A stretch of 8,786 bases of DNA from an uncultured Bdellovibrionales bacterium (GCA_937980625.1 CALJPJ010000116.1:1-8786); one strand, 5' to 3'. Positions 1 to 6,661 are shown, counted from the first letter of the stretch. Notes: a model not told the origin generated them from the sequence alone. A program made the numbers and translations.

Positions 1-64
1 CTTTTAAAATTAAACAACTTTGAAAAAACAACTTAGTCAAGACATCAATGATATTGCCTGCTAT

Positions 65-91
65 AGCCCGAGAGCTTCTCTCGGGCTTTTT
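65..91 (+). terminator. Rho-independent terminator of an off-window upstream unit
   Basis: A perfect hairpin is visible: AGCCCGAGA (65-73) pairs with TCTCGGGCT (79-87). G74 and C78 can add a tenth pair, leaving a three-base loop. Four T residues follow (88-91). The T-run is only on the plus-strand side, so it ends a transcript coming from the left. The gene it serves lies mostly or wholly outside the window. Confidence 0.85.
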
Positions 92-98
92 ACAAAGC

Positions 99-122
99 AA
101 AGCTTATACAATACTAAGCTTT
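99..122. repeat. Eight-bp inverted repeat around AAGCTT
   Basis: AAAGCTTA (99-106) and TAAGCTTT (115-122) form a perfect 8-bp inverted repeat around an 8-base spacer. No T-run follows on either strand, so it does not look like a terminator. It could be a protein-binding site upstream of the gene starting at 248, or a second hairpin after the terminator at 65-91. Function unknown. Confidence 0.4.
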
Positions 123-175
123 ACCTCCATGATAACCTCATGAAATAACCAAAGACGAACAAGTGCATTTGATTT

Positions 176-205
176 TTTACAATTCCTTAGTCGTAATATT
201 ATTAT
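176..205 (+). promoter_or_regulatory. Possible sigma-70-type promoter for the gene at 248
   Basis: TTTACA (176-181) and TATTAT (200-205) each differ from the -35 and -10 consensus at one position and are 18 bases apart. Transcription would start near 212 and give a leader of about 36 bases. In such AT-rich DNA chance matches are common, so this is a candidate only. No good Shine-Dalgarno sequence lies between it and the ATG at 248. Confidence 0.35.
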
Positions 206-247
206 TGTGCCTACTATTTGTTTTAGACTTTTTATACACTGTTATGC

Positions 248-1861
248 ATGACTAAGTTAGTTAGGCTAAAGTTAACAGCTTTCCTTGTTTTCACTATATC
301 GTGTGCTAGTCAGCAAGTAGATTTACGCTCATATAATTGCAAAAATACTTTTTCTAAAGGGAAAGGTCGAGGCTTATCTTCCACCTGTAAGAAGAAAACA
401 TCAGAGCAACACGATATAGGCCAAGAAATTGAGTTGAAAAGAGATAAGAGGCTTTTAAATATTTTAAAACTAAAAAATGATGATTTAAGTTTTCTTTTGG
501 CAGATCCTGAGATTTATAATTTACTAAATAAAAGTTCTTCCTTTTTATTTGACAGAGAGAAAAAAAATAAAAACTTAAAAAACATGAAGTGGCTTGATAT
601 TCCATATAAGGTTAGAAATAAAGTACTGGGTATACTTTCTCGTAAAGTAGATTTCGATAAGGATCGAAGTATACCTGGGCTAATAGTAAATACTAAATTA
701 AATATTGTTGCTGTTAGAGACTTTCAACTTCTTGGTAAAAATTATCTTAAAGGCGAAAAGTATGAGCTAAATTTAGATGGGTTTTTAAATGAAGTTATTG
801 AGTATGCGACTGCAGATTCAGTAAAGGGCGCAACCTATGTCGAGATGCATTTTAGAGGAAAAAATACAAGGCAGCTAAATAAAGACATATCAGTATTTTT
901 TAATATTGTATTGCCGTCAGTTGCTGGTGAAAAAGAATTAAAACTTTTAAGTTCTCATCAACATATAATTGGAAAAGCACCAGAGGCTTTTTTTAAAGAG
1001 CAGAATAACTTGGGGCATAGTAACGAGTTAATAGCTTTAGGGTATGCATTAACACATCAAATGTATGAGATGGGCTTAATATTACTAAGTATAAGCAAAT
1101 TGACATACTTTCCATATACAAATGAAGTAATGGATCACTTAAAAAGCGACAAGATAGGTGGTATTTTTGATTTTTTTAAGTATATGGCAGGTGGCAAAGT
1201 TATTAATTTAGGAACAAGATATAAACAAAATAATATTGGTGTGCGAAGTGGTTCTGTTTTATCCGATCTTGGGCTCTGGTCTTTTGAGTTTAGGTTTCCA
1301 GGGTTTGTAACGACTATTAAAAATAAAGAGTTTAGTGATTTGTCTCAATTTGCTTATGATAATATGAATGAAGGGAAAATCCCCATTAATATGGAAGCGC
1401 TTGCTGAATTTATAAAAGAATATAAGCTTGACCCTAGGGAGGTCGCCACAAATAGTTGGTGGGTTCAAGACATTAATGCTTTAAGGGACTCACACAAAAA
1501 TGGCTATTTAAATCAATCTAAAGTTAATGAATTATTTGATACGTTAAAAAGTTATTATAAATTACGAAAGGAAGTTCCATTTACTTCAGTTGATGTTGAT
1601 GATCCTAAGATAATGTTAGCTTTTATTTTTTATCGTTGGGACAAGCATCCTTTGTTTTATAAACAGAGTGAGCTGTTGGCTAGTATACAAAAGATGCAAG
1701 AAGATTTTTTAGTGGAGTTAACTGATAAAAATGATATATTGAGAATAGGTGATGAAAAGTTAAATAATATTGTTAAAGCTATGTTAATTAGATTTTTATA
1801 TACAGAAGAAGTAAATATTTATTCATCTATAAAAAATTTTTTAAAACTAGGTCAGCCATAA
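248..1861 (+). CDS. Predicted lipoprotein of unknown function, 537 aa
   Basis: I do not recognise the family with confidence. The N-terminus has a basic start, a hydrophobic core (residues 9-17) and Cys19 preceded by T-I-S. This resembles a slightly non-standard lipobox, so the mature protein is probably a membrane-anchored lipoprotein. Two further Cys (31, 47) lie in a Ser/Lys-rich linker. The rest looks globular and mixed alpha/beta, with no other membrane segment. Within it the order E199-x-H201, H237-x-H239, R324/R333 and E347-F-R349 (in SFEFRFPG) loosely recalls amidoligase or carboxylate-amine ligases. That comparison is weak, and an extracytoplasmic location argues against an ATP-using enzyme. 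The start at 248 is chosen because it gives the export signal; an ATG at 244 is in another frame and stops at once. No clear Shine-Dalgarno sequence precedes it. It converges on the gene ending at 1993 and appears to be a single-gene unit. Confidence 0.85.
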   Translation: MTKLVRLKLTAFLVFTISCASQQVDLRSYNCKNTFSKGKGRGLSSTCKKKTSEQHDIGQEIELKRDKRLLNILKLKNDDLSFLLADPEIYNLLNKSSSFLFDREKKNKNLKNMKWLDIPYKVRNKVLGILSRKVDFDKDRSIPGLIVNTKLNIVAVRDFQLLGKNYLKGEKYELNLDGFLNEVIEYATADSVKGATYVEMHFRGKNTRQLNKDISVFFNIVLPSVAGEKELKLLSSHQHIIGKAPEAFFKEQNNLGHSNELIALGYALTHQMYEMGLILLSISKLTYFPYTNEVMDHLKSDKIGGIFDFFKYMAGGKVINLGTRYKQNNIGVRSGSVLSDLGLWSFEFRFPGFVTTIKNKEFSDLSQFAYDNMNEGKIPINMEALAEFIKEYKLDPREVATNSWWVQDINALRDSHKNGYLNQSKVNELFDTLKSYYKLRKEVPFTSVDVDDPKIMLAFIFYRWDKHPLFYKQSELLASIQKMQEDFLVELTDKNDILRIGDEKLNNIVKAMLIRFLYTEEVNIYSSIKNFLKLGQP

Positions 1862-1920
1862 TAAGATTGTAATATTAAATTAATATTTATAAACACTTTT
1901 TGTAGTTTAAATTTATTTAA

Positions 1921-1964
1921 ATAAAGAAAAGGCTCGTCACTGGGGGAGGGTGTGACAAGCCTTT
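1921..1964 (-). terminator. Hairpin terminator between convergent genes, C-rich loop
   Basis: Two 13-base arms (1928-1940 and 1952-1964) pair with one irregularity: C1935 opposite A1957. In minus-strand RNA this becomes a G-U wobble, so the stem is complete there. The minus-strand stem ends in UUU and continues U-C-UUU. The structure is therefore best suited to the gene ending at 1993, although it can also serve the plus-strand gene ending at 1861. The minus-strand loop reads ACCCUCCCCCA, a striking C-rich sequence that resembles the anti-Shine-Dalgarno core CCUCC of 16S rRNA. Confidence 0.85.
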
Positions 1965-1992
1965 GATTAAAGTTAAATTATTATTTTATAAA

Positions 1993-3459
1993 TTAATTTC
2001 GTAAAGATTGTGGTACAGGTGTTGTGGTATCTCTTTTTCCAAAAATGGTGGAGCCTTTTTGCGTTTGCGACCTTAAGTTTTGAACCTCTTGGGATAATAA
2101 GTAGTCAAAGCGATTATTATAATTTGACCCATTTGTGATTGTAGGTTGACCATTTCCACCGTTGGTGGCTGTGATTGGGCCTCTATATATATCGTTAATT
2201 TGGTTAATTGTAGCGTCGTAATATTGCTCTAAGCTTTTACTCCAGTTTTTGTAAGAGTCTTGGCCGTCGTCATCTTCTGAAGTAAACCATTTTGTTGGAT
2301 TTAAATCTTGGTACTTATTGGCAAGCAGCTGTTTATCTCTCATAAGTTTTAAAGTTTTTATTCTCGTATTAATCAAGTGATCACTTAAACAAGCTGGCGG
2401 CTCTTTAACATCGCAAGATTGTTTTTTTAAGTTTGCAATATTATCATTAAATAAAGTATCAAACTTGTCGACAGTGTTAGATCCTTTGGCAAAGTTTCTA
2501 AGGTTTTTTAATTCTGTTCTGATATCAGCAGGTAAGTTTTTTCCACTTCTTTTTAAAGTTCTGTGTTTAACTTCTTGCATTTTTCCAGAACGATTTTTAC
2601 GCTCTCTTATTTTTAACATTTTATTAATCATATCGATAGCCTCTTGACGATCTTCAATGTTATCACTATTGGCTAGTGCATGTATTTCATCTTCGATTAA
2701 ACTATATAGTTGAGATATTTTTTTAGTGTTATTAGATGATGATATCTTTCTAACTAAGCAGTCGTTTTTTAATTGAACACCTTTGTCGCTATTACTATAC
2801 CGTATAAGCTGTCCAGTTTCTTCATCAATTATGCCCTCACACATTTCAACGGCTAACTTTTTAGCTTTATTTTTTTGAGCGATATCATACTGAGCTTGAA
2901 TAGTGGCTTTCATGCCATCTTTTAAAATTCTATTAGCAATATCTCTGAACGAATCAGTTGCTTTAGAAATAATACTTCCTGAGGTGTGTTCGCATTTGGG
3001 GCAATTTTCAGCCTCTAATTGGCCATTTGTTGAATCGGTGGTACCAATTTCATAGCCAATTTGAGTGGACTCATTCAGGCGGCCTTTGTTACAAATATAT
3101 TTTTTATAATTAACTTTAAAGCTAATTTTACCTTTTGGGGCATATCTTTTTATCGAGCGCGGTCTATCAAACCCATCATCTATAAAGTCGTCTTCATCTT
3201 CTTCGTCATCGAAGTGTTCAAAATTTACAATTTGGCCTTCTTCAACAGAAAAGTCTTTTGAAGTATAGCTATTTTTAATTTCTTCGCAGTTATGAATCTC
3301 TGATGGTAAAACGCTATCTGTTTCTATATCCATAGAGCCTGACGCAAAAGAAGCTGATCCAGTATATATATTTGTTTGTAGCCAGCTAGTGTTAGCAGTT
3401 AAGCAAGCTAGTAAAAAGAATGTAGCGAATAGTTTTGAATTGTTAGATAGTCCCTTCAT
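1993..3459 (-). CDS. Exported Cys-rich protein of unknown function, 488 aa
   Basis: Family not recognised. The first about 22 residues look like an export signal: basic start, then LFATFFLLAC. L-L-A-C at 16-19 could be a lipobox, making it a lipoprotein, or the region may be cut by signal peptidase I further on. The mature part holds eight Cys (58, 123, 153, 156, 207, 234, 349, 357). Two form a C-x-x-C (153-156), so disulfides in the periplasm or outside are likely. Residues 84-98 are a very acidic patch of D and E. A long Lys/Arg-rich helical region spans about 165-380, followed by a Gly/Asn/Thr-rich low-complexity stretch near 429-446 and a Gln-rich tail. The start is firmly set by GGGGAGGG four bases upstream of the ATG. 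It lies alone, ending at the shared terminator at 1921-1964. Translational autoregulation by that terminator loop is possible (see findings). Confidence 0.88.
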   Translation of the reverse strand: MKGLSNNSKLFATFFLLACLTANTSWLQTNIYTGSASFASGSMDIETDSVLPSEIHNCEEIKNSYTSKDFSVEEGQIVNFEHFDDEEDEDDFIDDGFDRPRSIKRYAPKGKISFKVNYKKYICNKGRLNESTQIGYEIGTTDSTNGQLEAENCPKCEHTSGSIISKATDSFRDIANRILKDGMKATIQAQYDIAQKNKAKKLAVEMCEGIIDEETGQLIRYSNSDKGVQLKNDCLVRKISSSNNTKKISQLYSLIEDEIHALANSDNIEDRQEAIDMINKMLKIRERKNRSGKMQEVKHRTLKRSGKNLPADIRTELKNLRNFAKGSNTVDKFDTLFNDNIANLKKQSCDVKEPPACLSDHLINTRIKTLKLMRDKQLLANKYQDLNPTKWFTSEDDDGQDSYKNWSKSLEQYYDATINQINDIYRGPITATNGGNGQPTITNGSNYNNRFDYLLSQEVQNLRSQTQKGSTIFGKRDTTTPVPQSLRN

Positions 3460-3463
3460 ATTG

Positions 3464-3471
3464 CCCTCCCC
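3464..3471 (-). promoter_or_regulatory. Very strong Shine-Dalgarno sequence of the 488-aa gene
   Basis: On the minus strand the bases are GGGGAGGG, followed by CAAT and the ATG. It decides the start at 3459. All eight bases are complementary to the loop of the terminator at the 3' end of the same transcript (1943-1950 in window coordinates). Confidence 0.85.
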
Positions 3472-3475
3472 AGGG

Positions 3476-3840
3476 TTTTTATTTCTTACACTCTTACATT
3501 ACAAGTTTGGCACCAATTCAAATTATCTAATAAGTATTTATAATTACTAATATTTAGTTCATTCTCAAAATGAGACAGACCAATTTATTTTGCAAAAATA
3601 CTAGTCAGTGTTTGCAATGATCATAAATTATTTAAATTATTTTAGTCACTTAACTATTAAATACTTTAAACAGCCCTTACTTTTATATGGGCGATGACGA
3701 GGTAGTACTTTATTTGAAAGAAGTAATATCAGTAATATTAATAACTTGAGTGTATTTTAGTAGTTACAGAAAAGGAGTGATAGGACCAAGAGTGACAAAA
3801 TATGTCTTTAGTCTGATCTAAATAAAGTTTTATGTATTAA
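3476..3840. other. AT-rich intergenic stretch, no gene seen
   Basis: This lies upstream of the minus-strand gene starting at 3459 and should hold its promoter, but I could not pick a convincing -35/-10 pair. All frames are broken by frequent stops. A 20-codon ATG frame at 3687 lacks a ribosome-binding site. An AAGGAG-like run near 3770-3776 leads only to a frame of about 14 codons. Part of the stretch may be decayed sequence belonging to the remnant at 3841-4113, but I cannot show that. Confidence 0.5.
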
Positions 3841-4113
3841 TCACTAGTGGAGTGTAGTCTTATAAAAGCTGTAAATAAATCTGCCTATCGGTTTAAATAA
3901 CTAGAGTTTGAGCATGGCAAGATAGATATTTTTGGTAGAAAAATTTTGACTCCCGTAACTCAAAACGAAATAGACAGAAACAGATACTATGAGCTTGGTT
4001 ATTTTGGTCAATATCAAGTAGAAAAAGATATAGAGCCATTTGTAAGGCTGACGAGAATAGAAATGAAGTATAATTTTGTGAAACGATTTAGACCAATTGC
4101 TCAAAATCAGTAA
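3841..4113 (+). pseudogene. Probable decayed gene remnant (3' end of a lost gene)
   Basis: Read in the frame beginning at 3841, the plus strand gives 19 sense codons, a TAA (3898-3900), then 70 sense codons to a TAA at 4111-4113. There is no ATG near the 5' end of the long segment and no ribosome-binding site. The 70-residue part has a normal protein composition: charged residues, a purine-rich first codon position, and alternating hydrophobic/polar runs such as EPFVRLTRIEMKYNF, as in a beta-strand. This looks more like a real protein tail than the Cys/Phe-rich translation of the opposite strand. It ends much as outer-membrane beta proteins do, but the family is not identified. The absence of a start and the in-frame stop suggest a broken gene. 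A complete gene with a non-standard start is less likely. Confidence 0.45.
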
Positions 4114-4306
4114 AACTTATGTAATAAACTTGAAATGTTGTAAAATGAAAAAAAGTACCTGCTTTGTTCACATTTCAGAGGTCTAATAATAAATTATAGT
4201 TTATAGCCAAAATTAACCCTATATAAAATTCTTGAACTCTATTTGTAATAATTGAATCTATTTCAAATTATGAAAATTTTTGAGTATTTCAAAATAATTA
4301 GATAGC
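4114..4306. other. AT-rich upstream region of the gene at 4334
   Basis: No coding frame is supported here. TATTTCAAA occurs twice (4259-4267 and 4285-4293), and there are short inverted repeats such as TTTCA/TGAAA (4261-4275). These could be regulator half-sites but are also expected in such AT-rich DNA. The promoter of the gene at 4334 should be here; no clear -35/-10 pair was found. Confidence 0.35.
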
Positions 4307-4330
4307 TTAAGAGTTCTTAATCCGGGGGGA
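4307..4330 (+). promoter_or_regulatory. Palindrome TTAAGA-GT-TCTTAA followed by a six-G ribosome-binding site
   Basis: A 6-bp inverted repeat (4307-4312 and 4315-4320) around two bases sits directly before GGGGGGA (4324-4330). The G-run is the evident Shine-Dalgarno sequence for the ATG at 4334, though closer to the start than usual (CTA between). The palindrome could be an operator at the transcription start, or an RNA element next to the ribosome-binding site; the sequence cannot tell which. Confidence 0.45.
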
Positions 4331-4333
4331 CTA

Positions 4334-5158
4334 ATGAAAGCTATTATATTAATAGTAAGCCTATTTGTTGGCTTACAAGCAATTGCTATTGAAAAAACAC
4401 AGGCAAAATTTAAGTATCGTGCAGATTACTGTCAAAAAGAAACACCTTTAGAGCCAAAAATTAAAATGGAAGATATGGGCTGGGGTCAAACTTTAAAAGT
4501 TATGGCAGAAAAATTTAATACTATTTATGAATCTGGTAAACGATTAGAGTTCAGGTCGCATATGGTGGGCAGTGATTTTGTTTTACCTCTAAAAAATGGA
4601 ACTCAAGTATTTTTAGGTAAGCAATTTATTAATAGTGTGGTTAGTCATATAGAAGTAGCTTTAGAAAGGTCTTATGTTGATTACATTTTCTTTTCAGATA
4701 TGGGCCATTCCCATATGTTTATTGATAATAAAACATATTATGAAAAAGTAAGTCCTATTAGTAATTCTGACAAAAAAGCTAAGTATGAAATTATGTTAAA
4801 TGACCCTAAAACTAAATTTTTATATCATACAGCTGAACAGTTACACATGAAGGATAAAGACACTAAAATTATTTTACCTGATAGAAAAGTACAGTGGAGG
4901 TTTTACACTAGAAATATTATTGGTGATAACTTAGCTTCTGAAAAATTAGAAATTATTCACGCTCCTCACTCTGGCTTTAATACTGCAAAATCGGATGACT
5001 TTGATCCGGGCGAGAAAAAGTATAGATACTGGGGGGCTGGGTATAGTATTTCAGCTTCTAAAAATGGTTGTTTTGAGTTTAAAAATAAAGGACAAAGCTA
5101 TTATTTTGATATTTCACTATATGACGTAGCATATGACACTGTTAGTTCTGATTTTTAA
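4334..5158 (+). CDS. Exported protein of unknown function with conserved-looking His motifs, 274 aa
   Basis: Family not recognised. Residues 1-18 form a classical signal peptide (MKAI, hydrophobic core, cleavage probably after LQAIA), so the protein is likely periplasmic or secreted. Cys33 and Cys246 near the two ends could form one disulfide. Histidines cluster in short polar motifs: DMGHSHMF (H125, H127), YHTAEQLH (H165, H171) and HAPHSG (H209, H212). A basic/aromatic segment WRFYTRN (188-194) lies between the last two. These could be metal-binding or catalytic, but no known enzyme signature fits. The start is supported by the G-run ribosome-binding site and the signal peptide. The gene stands alone and converges on the 103-codon gene, with which it shares four bases at the stop codons. 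No terminator lies in the junction. Confidence 0.85.
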   Translation: MKAIILIVSLFVGLQAIAIEKTQAKFKYRADYCQKETPLEPKIKMEDMGWGQTLKVMAEKFNTIYESGKRLEFRSHMVGSDFVLPLKNGTQVFLGKQFINSVVSHIEVALERSYVDYIFFSDMGHSHMFIDNKTYYEKVSPISNSDKKAKYEIMLNDPKTKFLYHTAEQLHMKDKDTKIILPDRKVQWRFYTRNIIGDNLASEKLEIIHAPHSGFNTAKSDDFDPGEKKYRYWGAGYSISASKNGCFEFKNKGQSYYFDISLYDVAYDTVSSDF

Positions 5159-5466
5159 TTAGGGAGCTCTTGCTCACTATTATTACCTTCAGAAAAAGTT
5201 AGCTTTTCTTTTATAAGGTCATAGTCGTCAAATTCATTTTTAGGTTCGAACTCTTCAATGGTTTCGATTTCATCATTAATGGCTATGGGGTCTAAGATGA
5301 CCTGCTCTGAGAGCTCAGTGATATCGGAGTCATCAATTGGAGCCATTGCCTGTTCCTGTGTGATGGTTCTTTTCGTTTTAACAACTGTGATTGTAGCGTG
5401 ACTATAAGCAAACACCCATTGTGTCGTTAATAGTACTATAAATTTAGTTGTCCTGCTATTTTTCAT
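5155..5466 (-). CDS. Small acidic exported protein, 103 aa
   Basis: Family not recognised. Residues 1-24 look like a signal peptide (MKNSRTTK, hydrophobic FIVLLTTQWVFA, then S-H-A for cleavage). The mature part begins with a short basic beta-like stretch (25-35). From about residue 44 it is strongly acidic, rich in D, E and I, with no Cys and probably partly disordered. The size and composition would suit a small periplasmic or surface protein. The start is supported by GAGG seven to ten bases upstream of the ATG and by the signal peptide. It has its own promoter (5570-5597), and its ribosome-binding site lies inside a hairpin (5468-5516). Its stop codon overlaps that of the convergent gene ending at 5158. 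It lies downstream of dinB on the same strand, but the 127-base gap and separate promoter argue that it is not simply a dinB partner. Confidence 0.75.
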   Translation of the reverse strand: MKNSRTTKFIVLLTTQWVFAYSHATITVVKTKRTITQEQAMAPIDDSDITELSEQVILDPIAINDEIETIEEFEPKNEFDDYDLIKEKLTFSEGNNSEQELPN

Positions 5467-5467
5467 T

Positions 5468-5516
5468 TTAACCTCACGCTGTAGTATTAAGCAATTACAG
5501 AACCAGTGTGAGTTAA
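5468..5516. promoter_or_regulatory. Leader hairpin covering the ribosome-binding site of the 103-aa gene
   Basis: In minus-strand RNA, UUAACUCACACUG (5516 to 5504) pairs with CAGCGUGAGGUUAA (5481 to 5468). It forms 12 pairs with one bulged G and one A-C mismatch around a loop of about 22 bases. The 3' arm contains the Shine-Dalgarno GAGG and ends one base before the AUG. In plus-strand RNA the mismatch becomes a G-U pair, so the same element could also fold in readthrough transcripts of the gene ending at 5158. No T-run follows directly on either side, so it is not a standard terminator. Confidence 0.55.
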
Positions 5517-5569
5517 GCAGGTTTTATTTGGAGGCTTGCAGGTGATAATAGGTTAAACACTATAATAAA

Positions 5570-5597
5570 CTTATACGTATCAATTTGAGACTGTTAA
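5570..5597 (-). promoter_or_regulatory. Promoter of the 103-aa gene, -35 overlapping the dinB stop
   Basis: On the minus strand, TTAACA (5597-5592) and TATAAG (5575-5570) each have one mismatch to consensus and are 16 bases apart. Transcription would start near 5563, giving a leader of about 97 bases that contains the hairpin at 5468-5516. The -35 overlaps the stop codon of dinB. The perfect 8-bp palindrome ATACGTAT (5573-5580) overlaps the -10 and could be an operator. Confidence 0.55.
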
Positions 5598-6655
5598 AAT
5601 AAGTCCAGTTGAGCTGTTTTGATTCGTTTCTTTGGTGAATCAAACTTTACCCCTATGCCAATTAGCCTTACTGGTTCAGCTTGGCGATAATAGGCTTCTT
5701 CAAATATTTCTTTAAATAATTCAAGGCTTGGTTCTTTGTATTTTGATCTTTCAATGGTGGTTTGAGTAAAGTCATAAAACTTTATTTTAACAAATAAAGA
5801 ACTAATTTTATAATTATTTTTATAGTTATCAAGGCGTTCTTTAAAGTCAGAATATATCATTGGTAACTTAGACAAGCATACATCTAAACTTGTTAAATCT
5901 TTACTGTAAGTATTTTCAACACTTAAAGATTTACTTTTCCCTCGACTTTGAACTTCACGGTAGTCAATCCCACGACAGACATCGTAAAGGCGTAGGCCCC
6001 AGCTGCCAAAATGATAACTGAGTTGTTCAATTGTTAATTTTTGCAAGTCAGCACAAGTTTTTATATTTAAGGAGTGCATTTTTTTAGTAGTGACTTTGCC
6101 AACACCAGGTATTTTATTAACTGGTAATTTTGTTGCAAATGACAAGGTTTGTGATGGGGTAATAGTTTTTTGGCCATTGGGCTTATTCCAGTCGCTAGCG
6201 ACTTTAGCTAAAAATTTATTTTCTGCAATTCCAGCAGACGCTGTAAGCTTAGTTTTTTCGTAGATAAGACGTCGAATCTCCTTAGCTATTAGGGTGGCAC
6301 TACCTTCAAGTTGTTTACAGTTTGTAACATCTAAATAAGCTTCATCCAGTGACAAGGGCTCAATTTTATCAGTAAATAGTTTAAAGATTTCACGAATTTT
6401 TTTACTCTCAGCCCGATATTTAGAAAAGTTGATAGGTGCCAGAATAAGCTGAGGGCATAACTTTAAAGCCTGTGATGTGGGCATGGCTGATTTAACGCCA
6501 TACTTGCGAGCTTCGTAATTGGCAGTGGTAAGCACACCACGTCCCTCAGGGCGACCACCTACAGCTACAGGTTTACCTTTTAGGCGTGGGTTGTCCCTAA
6601 TTTCAACGGCAGCATAAAAGCAGTCCTGATCAATATGAATAATTTTTCTATTCAT
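5594..6655 (-). CDS. dinB: DNA polymerase IV (Y-family translesion polymerase)
   Basis: This is an error-prone DNA polymerase that copies past damaged template bases. The palm/finger domain spans about 1-170. Catalytic acidic residues are visible: D9 in IHIDQDCFYAAVE, and D104-E105 in the signature LSLDEAY. Y14 occupies the steric-gate position that keeps out ribonucleotides (Phe in E. coli DinB). A helix-hairpin-helix thumb (IPGVGKVT, 182-189) follows, then the little-finger domain (about 240-340). The C-terminus ends exactly in QLDLF (349-353), a beta-clamp binding motif. At 353 residues it has the normal family length and is apparently intact. The start is firm because the IHID motif lies four residues in, as in relatives. 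No Shine-Dalgarno precedes it, and a promoter is placed to start transcription at the ATG (see 6662-6690). No LexA-like operator was recognised. Confidence 0.97.
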   Translation of the reverse strand: MNRKIIHIDQDCFYAAVEIRDNPRLKGKPVAVGGRPEGRGVLTTANYEARKYGVKSAMPTSQALKLCPQLILAPINFSKYRAESKKIREIFKLFTDKIEPLSLDEAYLDVTNCKQLEGSATLIAKEIRRLIYEKTKLTASAGIAENKFLAKVASDWNKPNGQKTITPSQTLSFATKLPVNKIPGVGKVTTKKMHSLNIKTCADLQKLTIEQLSYHFGSWGLRLYDVCRGIDYREVQSRGKSKSLSVENTYSKDLTSLDVCLSKLPMIYSDFKERLDNYKNNYKISSLFVKIKFYDFTQTTIERSKYKEPSLELFKEIFEEAYYRQAEPVRLIGIGVKFDSPKKRIKTAQLDLF

Positions 6656-6661
6656 GAAGGT

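Noticed and set aside
1..36. Open frame at the left edge ending in TAG (34-36), possible tail of an upstream gene
   Set aside because: Only 11 codons are visible. The terminator at 65-91 agrees with a gene ending here, but nothing identifies the frame as coding.
354..1468. Two minus-strand frames (354-605 and 1259-1468) inside the 537-aa gene
   Set aside because: Antisense shadows without ribosome-binding sites.
2465..3261. Two plus-strand frames (2465-2647 and 3061-3261) inside the 488-aa gene
   Set aside because: Hydrophobic antisense shadows of a well-supported gene, with no start signals.
3507..3522. TTGGCACC, resembling the -24 half of a sigma-54 promoter
   Set aside because: There is no GC-containing -12 element at the right distance, and it points away from the nearest minus-strand gene.
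3901..4104. Minus-strand frame of 67 codons
   Set aside because: It has no ribosome-binding site and an F/Y/S-rich composition; it is antisense to a more protein-like plus-strand frame.
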